The notes under the pieces are model-generated. The model was not told the DNA's origin, did not search any database, and saw only the letters and a list, made by a program, of their open reading frames with translations. A stretch of 64,000 bases of DNA from Nitrospira sp. BO4 (GTDB lineage: Bacteria > Nitrospirota > Nitrospiria > Nitrospirales > Nitrospiraceae), in the NCBI GenBank assembly GCA_030144965.1, contig JAMPUU010000020.1, positions 1 to 64,000 on the forward strand, written 5' to 3'. The stretch's first letter is position 1; each line of letters starts with the position of its first letter. The position numbers were made by a program, and so were the translations under genes. Positions 25,688-33,574 of the stretch are shown one piece after another.

Positions 25688-25715
25688 TGTCCTATAATCA
25701 ACTGTATTTAGGACA
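25688..25715. promoter_or_regulatory. res: res-like 28-bp resolvase binding dyad
   Basis: TGTCCTA at 25688-25694 and TAGGACA at 25709-25715 are perfect 7-bp arms of a 28-bp dyad, the size of one resolvase subsite, upstream of the resolvase gene as in Tn3-family elements. A right half-arm (TTAGGACA) recurs at 25781-25788, and a left half (TGTCCTACAATCAA) at 37313-37326. Confidence 0.6.
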
Positions 25716-26130
25716 TGCCATGTAAGGTTCTGAGTGCCGCATGAACATTGAGATAGCGATGGATAGAAATGGCAGGGATTTTAGGACAAGCCCTCCCACG
25801 TGCAAATCATGAGGGACCAATGGACGACAAAGAGCTGATGCAAAAGCAAGAAAATATCAAAGGGCTAGGTAATGACGAAGATTCTTCCTGGAGCGATTAC
25901 TGACCTAGCCCCGTTAAACCGGTCCACCTCCTCTCTGTTAGGTCGGGCCGAGAGGAGGGCTGTATGCCACATCTGTGTCACACCGTCGAACAGAAGAATC
26001 CTACAAGTCTTTAGAAAGATATCTAACAGTGACATCTTCGTCGGGCGTCTCCACAAGTAAACCGAAAAAGTTCTCATTAGAATCCGCCACACCGTCCCGT
26101 GCACATCCGTCAAAAACATTGTAAGTTTGA
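25716..26130. other. region between resolvase and decayed hydrolase
   Basis: About 415 bases with no supported gene. Overlapping short frames on both strands near 25865-26119 lack start signals and protein-like composition. It probably contains further resolvase subsites and rearranged DNA. Confidence 0.4.
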
Positions 26131-27245
26131 TTATTTTCAGCGGAAGTAGCGGTCAGCGTCATAACCCATAGGCAGGCGTTTCCTGGTGCCGGTGTCTCCC
26201 TTCTTGAAAATCAGAGAGGTGGACTAATCGCCACTGATGTCACCCAGCTCACTCTGATGGTGAGACAGGTTCTAATGCTAAACTCTGTTAGAGGGCTGCC
26301 GGCACTGTCAGGTTTTCGAGTGGCATTCGTGGGGCACAGCCGCGGAGGGCTTGTCGCGCGGTCCTTTCTAACCGGTACTGCAGCCAACCCTTCTTTGGCA
26401 GGCTTTCTGTCCCGAGTCACCGCCCTAATCACGCTACATTCGCCAAATGCTGGATCCGGGGTTGCGAGTGTTGCCGCCACGGTTGCCGGGTTGCTCGGTC
26501 GCTTGGCGACCGCGTATACCGGAGCGGGGCTGTCCTCAGCTGCTGCATTTGTGACGATGCTTAACGGGTTTGTCTTGAATCCGGTGAGAGGCGAGCTTGT
26601 TCCGGGAAGCGCCGCCCTGGCGGCGATTGCCGCGGCGGAGCCCATCGCGGGGGTCACCTACCATACCTTCGGTGCACCAGCACCGACTTTGCCCGGCTAT
26701 GGGCAGATGTGTATACGCCTGACAGCACAATCCCATGATTCCTTCCATTTGTGCCGATCCCGCTCTTTCACTGGGGCAGCACGCCCAGAGTAGTGGGCGT
26801 TCCAATGAATATCGCATCTTTTCTGCCCGCGGTTCTCGCAGCGCCGGTGCCGTTCGTAACCGAGATCATGACTGTACTTGCCGCCCTGGCCGCGACAACT
26901 CCCGACCTTGCGCCTGGTCAAGGAGACATTCTGGTGAGTGATGCGAGGGCACGATTACCATTTTCGGCATCGCACACCTCGAATTTTCTTAACCATCTCG
27001 AGGCGCTTTCGGATCCGACCTTGCAGGCCCAGGTGGTCGCCATCCTTTTGCGACTCCGAAGCCCAATCATGGGTAACCTCAAACCGGCAGGACAGGATTT
27101 CTATGCCGCGATTTGGGAACAGCGCCAGGGCCCAGCCTGGGAGGCGCGACAGGGCATGAGTTCGGCACAGTACCAGCTTACCTTCGACGATCTAGTCGCC
27201 CAGGGGTTCCGACTCATGCGGGTTAGTGGGTACGGTACGACGTAA
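26131..27245 (+). pseudogene. decayed alpha/beta hydrolase (lipase-like)
   Basis: The frame is open from 26131 but has no proper start. It carries the nucleophile elbow VAFVGHSRGGLVARS and an ITLHSPNAGSGVAS segment typical of PGAP1/lipase-like alpha/beta hydrolases, whose Ser attacks ester substrates. Near 26695 the protein-like frame shifts (ARLWADVYTPDSTIP), meets an in-frame TGA at 26736, and continues (PFVPIPLFHWGSTPRVVGVP) to a stop at 27243-27245. The N-terminus is missing, and one frameshift and one nonsense codon are present, so the gene is broken unless the bases are sequencing errors. Confidence 0.7.
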
Positions 27246-27357
27246 AAGTAATCGACTTTCCTCAAACAGGGCCCAACACTTAGGAACGGTGAAAGTAGAA
27301 GTCCGATCGAAGAACAAGGTAATGAGTAAGAGCAATCATGGCCCCAGAGCAACGCAT

Positions 27358-30081
27358 TCATACGGGTACTCCGACGGGAGAAGCGCCATTGACTCCGAGA
27401 AAGAATCCCGTCGTTGTTCGCGTCCACATTCCGTTTAGTGCTGCCGTGGTGGCACTGGTTGGGCTAAGGTTGTCCCCGAAATCCTTGTTGTGTTCCGCGA
27501 CTGCCGCTGGGTCGATGCTGACGAGTGCTCGAGCTGAGCATTGAGGAATCGGGATGGACACTCTCTGTCCGCTGTTTATCGTCCCGATGAATTGTCCGGC
27601 TCCACTCGGATCAAAGACAAATACGTTTCGAGGTGTTCCCCAGCTGTTGGTAGCGATCATAGCACTCGCCACCGGCAGCGGCGACCCAGGCGGGATCGGA
27701 AGTGTCTTCGTCGTCATCGCGCCCTCGGCGTTGAAAGCGGTCAAAACATAGGTCACCCCAGCAGTGACCAGGGGGAGGTTGTCGATTACAGAATCGTTGA
27801 CGGTAGAACAAGCATCAGAATACTTGCGGTCGGCAATCTGGGTCCCATTACGCGTCAGAACGATGGAGGTACTGTGAATAATGGACCAATCTATCTTCAC
27901 CGCTGGTGTCGTACAGATCGTTACCGTACTATTTGGGCTTGTTAACGAGTTGATGCTGGGTGGTCTTGTTCTGATTAGTAGAAGAGAAGTGGCATAGCCG
28001 ACACGGTTGCAGTGCGTAATAGCGAGCCCATACATCCCTGCAGGCAGCGCTGGAAAATCGATGCGAATTTGAGTCCCAGGGCTAAGCACTGTCACGATGC
28101 CGTTGGATGGCTGTCCATTCACATCGATTACCGCAGAGATGTCCGCGGCCCTCTCACCAAGGCAACTCCCAGTGACCGTTACTTGCACTGGATCGCAGGT
28201 CTGGAATGCGGTCGGCATAAGGGACGCAATGATTGGATCGCTCGAGACGGTCACTGTCAGCTGTTTTGACGGGTGATTTGGGACCGCAACCGTGAGCGTA
28301 GCGGTTCCACACTCCGTACCGGTGAGCACTTCCACCGTCGCGGTCCTATTACCTTCTTCGATCATCCCTGTCGCACTGGCAATACGTGTTGCATCGCTGG
28401 AAGTAAGCGTTACTGGTAAACCACCAGATGGCGCGGGGCAGGAAATGGTCACGTCTATCAAAACGCCGATCTCAGGATCGACGCAGCGGGTGTCTCCTTG
28501 GACCTGCGCGCGAAGCACGTTGAACCGGCCGATAGTAACCGATTTCGTCGCCACTGCGCAGGGTCGAGATCCAACCCATGCCTGGACGTGAAGCGTGTAA
28601 GTGCGTGGGGAGTCGTCACTCACTTGCAGCTGTCCGTTCATAGGGAGTGCGGTTCGGTAGTCATGGCCATCACGAAGCATGGTCACCTCTACCTTCGCTG
28701 CACTCATCGAGCAGCTGTCAACGCTCGTTCCCCATGTGAGGGTAATGGGTGTGCAGGCTTCAGCGTTGAAGGCGGTCGAACCATTTGGGCCAGTGAATGT
28801 ATCTATTTTTGGTGCATCGATGAGTGAGAAATATGCTTGATCTGATCTAATCACATAGGGCATGACACTGAAACTGTTGCTAGGAAACCATGGACGACAT
28901 TGTTCTCCGATGTCGCGGAGCTGAGAGACATCCGCCGAAGGAAGCATGTGTGCCCACCCCACCGAGTGGCATCCCGCCGTGATGCCTGCCGGAATCTCCA
29001 GCATAATTGCGGTTGATGACCATGAAAGAACGATGGCAGGAGAGTTGTCAATCGTGAGGAATGTTCCCTCCTGTATATCCGCTTGTGCTGTGAACTGTTG
29101 ACCCATTGCGGGATATACCGTGATTGATGAAGCCCCACTCAAGCATTGATCTTCAGGACTCAACCTGCCGATGGGTGGAAAAGGTGCTGTATACATCCGG
29201 GCCAGCAAAGGAAGGGCTGTAAATATCACCTCGCTGATGCACACCTGATACTCACTGATGCACTCACCTAGCGATCCGAGCAGAGGCCGTCTGTCCCAGG
29301 GCGAGCCAAGTCCACGAAGCGTCTTAAGAAAATCTGTTGCTTTCTCGCCGCTCAGCAACCGCCTCCCCGAACCCAGCGCGGATTCGATGGGGATTGCGCG
29401 CACAGCCCAACCTGCATACCCACGATCTATCCACGTGAAGGCGGCCTCAAACCCATTGATTTGGGCACTCGGTATATCACCCGGTCCAAAACCGTCGTCT
29501 TTGGGGACACCAGCGAGTTGCCCAATTCCTCGGAAGTTAAAGATACCTACCGCATTGAGGCCCGCGGCGATGAAGGTATAGGGATGGGGTCCCCGAATAC
29601 CGCAAGGATTACTATCATCGCTTGGGAACGGTCGCCCGCCGCCACTAAGCAGCTCGCTATCGAGCAATCGACCACCAGGTAGTGGTGCACGTGGGATTTC
29701 CCCTTTCATTGGACCATGGTTGACTCGACGGCCCCATAGCAGCATGCCTTCGGGAAGAACCGTCGAAAGCGTTATTCTCTTGAATGCCTCGGTAGCGGAC
29801 TCAACGCCTGTCGCCGCCATGTGCAGTAATCCAACAAAGTCCCGAAGCTCGTCGATTGCGCGATACAAGGGCGCGAGTTGATCTGGGCTGAGACGAGTCT
29901 TGAGTTCCTGCAGAGTACGAAGGCCCCACATTGTAATTCCAGCATTCGAAAAGTCTTGTAGACTCGGCCAGGGGTACTTCCCACCGTCAGTGCGACTTCC
30001 TAGAAGTGGCGCTGCCTGCTGTTTGGGTAATCCCCTCTCGAAGAAAGGCGCATTGTTACCGCAGCTGGTACACGGAGGCAT
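27358..30081 (-). CDS. large Ig-like/IPT-type repeat protein
   Basis: A 907-residue protein and the last gene of a four-gene leftward operon. It starts MPPCTSCGNNAPFF with a CxxC pair. Residues about 20-350 are a mixed domain without a known family. The rest is beta-rich with several Ig-like modules (for example PKIDTFTGPNGSTAFNAEAC, VLRAQVQGDTRCVDPEIGVL, and PIIASLMPTAFQTCDPVQVT, which opens an IPT/TIG-like unit). Many paired cysteines suggest an oxidising location, yet no signal peptide is visible. AAAGGA eight bases before the ATG at 30081 fixes the start. The gene begins 30 bases after the cysteine-rich gene. Confidence 0.7.
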   Translation of the reverse strand: MPPCTSCGNNAPFFERGLPKQQAAPLLGSRTDGGKYPWPSLQDFSNAGITMWGLRTLQELKTRLSPDQLAPLYRAIDELRDFVGLLHMAATGVESATEAFKRITLSTVLPEGMLLWGRRVNHGPMKGEIPRAPLPGGRLLDSELLSGGGRPFPSDDSNPCGIRGPHPYTFIAAGLNAVGIFNFRGIGQLAGVPKDDGFGPGDIPSAQINGFEAAFTWIDRGYAGWAVRAIPIESALGSGRRLLSGEKATDFLKTLRGLGSPWDRRPLLGSLGECISEYQVCISEVIFTALPLLARMYTAPFPPIGRLSPEDQCLSGASSITVYPAMGQQFTAQADIQEGTFLTIDNSPAIVLSWSSTAIMLEIPAGITAGCHSVGWAHMLPSADVSQLRDIGEQCRPWFPSNSFSVMPYVIRSDQAYFSLIDAPKIDTFTGPNGSTAFNAEACTPITLTWGTSVDSCSMSAAKVEVTMLRDGHDYRTALPMNGQLQVSDDSPRTYTLHVQAWVGSRPCAVATKSVTIGRFNVLRAQVQGDTRCVDPEIGVLIDVTISCPAPSGGLPVTLTSSDATRIASATGMIEEGNRTATVEVLTGTECGTATLTVAVPNHPSKQLTVTVSSDPIIASLMPTAFQTCDPVQVTVTGSCLGERAADISAVIDVNGQPSNGIVTVLSPGTQIRIDFPALPAGMYGLAITHCNRVGYATSLLLIRTRPPSINSLTSPNSTVTICTTPAVKIDWSIIHSTSIVLTRNGTQIADRKYSDACSTVNDSVIDNLPLVTAGVTYVLTAFNAEGAMTTKTLPIPPGSPLPVASAMIATNSWGTPRNVFVFDPSGAGQFIGTINSGQRVSIPIPQCSARALVSIDPAAVAEHNKDFGDNLSPTSATTAALNGMWTRTTTGFFLGVNGASPVGVPV

Positions 30082-30111
30082 CGGCCGATTCCTTTCGTTC
30101 ACAAATTATGG

Positions 30112-31242
30112 TCAGGTCGGTAAAGCGCACTTCCCATCTTCACCACGTCGAGTATAACCAGGGGGACAGCAACCTCCTTCCACCGTTTCGATACCGGCCT
30201 GCGTATTGCATTGAAAGTTATCGCCCTCAGGGCATATAGCCCATGGCTCGCCAGGATGTGCCGCACGCCATCGGACCCACGCGGGATGATCCCCACCTGA
30301 AATGGTAAACCAATCGTAACATTTCCCATTGCATACCACCTCGCGCACGCCACTGGCGGGCAGATTTGGGATGAGCGGACATTCGCAAACGCCGGTGTTG
30401 CATGCCGCCCCCTGAGGACACTTTATGTTGCAGCCGCCACAATTGCTAAGATTGGTATTTGTGTTCACGCAAACGCCATTACAACACTTAGTATTCGTTG
30501 GGCAGCAAGATCCACCTGCGCAGCACTCACGGCCATTCGGACAACAAGGTTTGTTCGCTCCTCCAGGACATTCACGCGCTCCATTTGGGCAATGACAAAC
30601 TCCATAGACACACGCTCGCCCACCGGTACAGACGTTCCTACAATCACCGCAATTCGCTGTCGTTCCGAGTTCCGTCGGCTTGTACGTCCCGAACGGGGTG
30701 GCGCAACATTTCCAGTCGGTGGGCACGGCATCACCACACGAACGGCAGTTAGTATCGGTGCCAAGGGTTGTACAGACTCCTCCGCAGCAATCCTGGGTAA
30801 ATGGGTCGCAAAGTTGTCCTGGAGATCCACCACAGCAGCGCGTGTCGTTGAGGGGATTACAACACAATCCGTTGCTAAGAATCTCTCCAGCCGGACACGT
30901 ACAAGCGCAGGTGTTCGGATCCTGTATCTGTCCGTAAACGGTGCACGGGAGGCACACACACCCCAGGCAGTCCGTCAAATCTCGCGTAGTGCCGGGGGGG
31001 CATGGGTCATAGCAATGACCGCGACACGCGGTTTGACCAGAGCGGCAGCACACCCCATATTCGGATGTCGAATCGATTGCTTCTGCGACGCAACTAGTTT
31101 CAAAACCGCATGCGAGCGGCTGACCCAGAGTGTCGGTTTTTCGACAAAGCATGCCCTCGTAGTTTCGGATCCAGTCCTTCAAGGTACGTACCGACGCTCG
31201 TTCGAGCGAGTGAGCTGTGATGAACTTTGGGAGTGTGTACAT
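30112..31242 (-). CDS. cysteine-rich repeat protein (56 Cys in 376 residues)
   Basis: A 376-residue protein in which 56 residues are cysteine, many as CC pairs in repeated units such as CCNGVCVNTNTN, CCGGVCTTLGTD and CCPNGRECCAGGSCCP. The pattern resembles stigma-specific STIG1-like or EGF-like knottin modules held by disulfides. An N-terminal helix of about 30 residues precedes the repeats, and no signal peptide is evident. GAAAGAG lies seven bases before the ATG. It is 24 bases downstream of the PatG_C gene, so the two are co-transcribed. It may be a secreted or surface protein, or a substrate of the operon. Confidence 0.75.
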   Translation of the reverse strand: MYTLPKFITAHSLERASVRTLKDWIRNYEGMLCRKTDTLGQPLACGFETSCVAEAIDSTSEYGVCCRSGQTACRGHCYDPCPPGTTRDLTDCLGCVCLPCTVYGQIQDPNTCACTCPAGEILSNGLCCNPLNDTRCCGGSPGQLCDPFTQDCCGGVCTTLGTDTNCRSCGDAVPTDWKCCATPFGTYKPTELGTTANCGDCRNVCTGGRACVYGVCHCPNGARECPGGANKPCCPNGRECCAGGSCCPTNTKCCNGVCVNTNTNLSNCGGCNIKCPQGAACNTGVCECPLIPNLPASGVREVVCNGKCYDWFTISGGDHPAWVRWRAAHPGEPWAICPEGDNFQCNTQAGIETVEGGCCPPGYTRRGEDGKCALPT

Positions 31243-31266
31243 GGATTCGCTCTTTCGCTATTCCGG

Positions 31267-32184
31267 TCAGTCGTAAATCGGTGAAATTGAAGTAGCCAGG
31301 AACGGGAAACGATTTGTTACGTCAACGGTGAATTGATACCGTTCAATCGTATCTGTACGGCGCGCTCGAAATGTGAGCTTTATGATGACGAGTTGGCGAG
31401 GTCCAGTGTTGCCTTTTCGGAGCTCCACGCTGACCAGGGCCATATCATTACGATATTTATCGGCAGCGAGCTGATAAAGCGGTGCGTAGCGAAGAGCCAC
31501 GTAATTTGCGGCCCGGTGCTCGTCGCTCATTCCTCTATTGTCCGATCGCCGCGTCAAACGGGCGAAAACTTCATGAGCAGCTTTTTGAAATGCTTCGTCG
31601 GCCTTAACCGCTTTGTCTGATTTAGTGCCGACGCCCGCAATCGCGTCAAAGAAACTGCTCAGGGTGAATGTCAGGTGTTGATCCACCCAAACTGCCGGAA
31701 GATTAGTCCCGAGACATGCCGAGGCTTGTGGCGGCACACCAAGTGAACCCACAATCACCTGAACGGTCTCCTCAACCCGCTCTTTCTGTGGCAAAGCGTC
31801 GATGAACAACTTGGCTTGGGACTCATCACGTGCCAACACCGTAAATGCCTCCACACTGTCAACGCTGAACACCCAGCAAAGTTGCCGTGCAAGATACGCT
31901 GCAGTGGGCTCCTTTAACGCTTCGACCAGACGATGAGTCTCAACGGATTCTCCTACAATAGTTCCGCTAAGTTGTGCGAATTCCTTCTCAACGCCAAGGT
32001 CTGGGAACTGCGGTTGCAGTCGACCGATCGCATAGACAAATCCGGACGAATAAGCTGTTCCTGGGCTGGACATACCCCCACCGCAGTTAGAACAGGAGGC
32101 ATTTGCTTTACGACTGTTCATATCGATACCGGGGGCTACTGACGGATTTACTGCTTCACCAATCACACGTGCGCCACCATTCAT
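31267..32184 (-). CDS. stand-alone PatG C-terminal-domain protein
   Basis: A 305-residue protein that matches the C-terminal, non-protease part of cyanobactin PatG proteins: a linker with CSNCGGG (residues 31-37), SGFVYAIGRLQPQFPDLGVE, LARQLCWVFSVDSVEAF, AVWVDQHLTF, SDEHRAANYVALRYAPLYQL and the end YQFTVDVTNRFPFLATSISP. In PatG this region follows the macrocyclising subtilisin domain; its role is not settled. Here no protease is attached or encoded nearby. AGGAG eight bases before the ATG supports the start. The gene overlaps the upstream microprotein stop by four bases (ATGA), implying coupled translation. Confidence 0.8.
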   Translation of the reverse strand: MNGGARVIGEAVNPSVAPGIDMNSRKANASCSNCGGGMSSPGTAYSSGFVYAIGRLQPQFPDLGVEKEFAQLSGTIVGESVETHRLVEALKEPTAAYLARQLCWVFSVDSVEAFTVLARDESQAKLFIDALPQKERVEETVQVIVGSLGVPPQASACLGTNLPAVWVDQHLTFTLSSFFDAIAGVGTKSDKAVKADEAFQKAAHEVFARLTRRSDNRGMSDEHRAANYVALRYAPLYQLAADKYRNDMALVSVELRKGNTGPRQLVIIKLTFRARRTDTIERYQFTVDVTNRFPFLATSISPIYD

Positions 32185-32381
32185 CGTTTTTTCTCCTGGT
32201 TGGAAGGTACAAATTGGAGCCATTGGTCGAGTCGAGCAGCTCGCGCAGTGCACGAGCCACAAGCTGGAATTCCTAGAGCGGTCGTAACTCGTTTTACGAA
32301 TTGGCCAAGCCCCACCGGCTCATCTACTAAGAAACGAGGGAGGTGAACCACGTGAATCGCAAGGCGTTCGTCGTCTTCCAT
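32181..32381 (-). CDS. CGSC microprotein coupled to the PatG_C gene
   Basis: A 66-residue protein ending in a segment of recognisable style, PVGLGQFVKRVTTALGIPAC, followed by GSC at residues 42-44 and a basic helix with RAARLDQW. The pattern GLG-xx-KxxT-xxGI-x-CxxC-xxR-xxL is seen at the ends of various phage and island proteins, sometimes suspected to bind metal. Its stop overlaps the start of the PatG_C gene (ATGA). The frame is open to an ATG at 32471, so the protein may be 96 residues; neither start has a strong ribosome-binding site. Confidence 0.6.
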   Translation of the reverse strand: MEDDERLAIHVVHLPRFLVDEPVGLGQFVKRVTTALGIPACGSCTARAARLDQWLQFVPSNQEKKR

Positions 32382-32471
32382 CGGAGGAGTCACCTGTTTG
32401 TTGTCAATCGTCGTTCGCCGCAAGCTTATATGTCGCACATTTCCGCCTATTGAAACCCGTCTCGCAATCAT

Positions 32472-33574
32472 TCAACAGACATCGCGTGCCTTCGTGGGCA
32501 ACTCGAATCAATAAAGAATGAAGGCAAGTAATGCGCCATCTAGTTAGACGAAGTGAATGTAATATTGACGTGTGGTTACGCGTGCTCAAGGACCTGAAAT
32601 GTTTCATGGCTGAATCTAAAAGGATGCAATGTGAATCATTCCGATGCATTTTAGGGGTCCCATGGGGGGAACTTCATACTCGTGAATCCCTCAGTTCTGG
32701 AAAGTACAAAGATCTCAGACGATCCGGCAGTGGCACACTATGTTAAGTCAGGCTGAGCTTTGCAGAACTGGGTATAACAGCCATAAGTGAAGGCGGAGCA
32801 GAAGCTGATGCATAGTGTCGCGGCAACAGAGGAAGCCGACTACTTGCAATAGGCTTAGCGCGGTGCCGAACGCGGGATTAGGACGCAGGTTTGAATTTCT
32901 TTAGATAGCCGAAAGACTTCTCTTATGTTGGCCAACGAACTTTAGTTTCATCGGACGGAGAAATAAAACTGTAGTTGGCGCCGTGCTCACCCTTATCTGG
33001 AGCGAAATCTCGGGCCAACTAATGATGACTGATTGGGATTGGCTTTGATTCCTTATCGTGATTAAAACCTTGCCCGAACCGTGACCTAAACCGTGTCTGA
33101 AACATGGCCTACGTTTTATGAATTCCAACAAATACCACTTCAGACGACCTGACCACACAAGTTCCACAGAAAAGAAGCCTGGTATAGTTGGCGCCGATGG
33201 GGAGGTCGTTTTGGCAGAATTGTTCCCCTTGCTGGTATGTCCTCGGCGGTGCCGAGAGAATCCCTGCCTGCCCCCCTTCAATCGAAATGTTCCTATAAGT
33301 GCTATTCCGGATTCAAAATACATTGACATATTGGGTAGGCAGCATACATCCCTACAACCGCTGCTATAAGTCCCACTGCGAGCCAGAATCCCGCGCCAGT
33401 AGTCGCCAGTGCCAAGACCAATATGATCCCATTGGAGCGCACCAGCCGAGATTTGCGACGATGCAATCCCACGTCATTCTATTATTAAGATTGACAAGCT
33501 CCTTGATAACCGGCGATGAATTTGCAAGCTGAGGAAGTACAAGACCTCATCCACAATACAGAATTAGCATCTAG
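32472..33574. other. 1.1-kb gap without a supported gene
   Basis: This AT-richer stretch separates the PatG_C operon from the KAP gene. It must hold the promoter of the leftward operon near its left end. Short frames on both strands (for example near 32901-33329) have no start signals and a composition unlike real proteins. A repeated CC-GAACCGTGACC-type phrase near 33070 is the only local pattern noticed. Confidence 0.45.

Noticed and set aside
32901..33329. A 142-codon leftward frame upstream of the PatG_C operon
   Set aside because: Composition is rich in Ser, Arg and Gly without structure, no ribosome-binding site, and the opposite strand is equally open.
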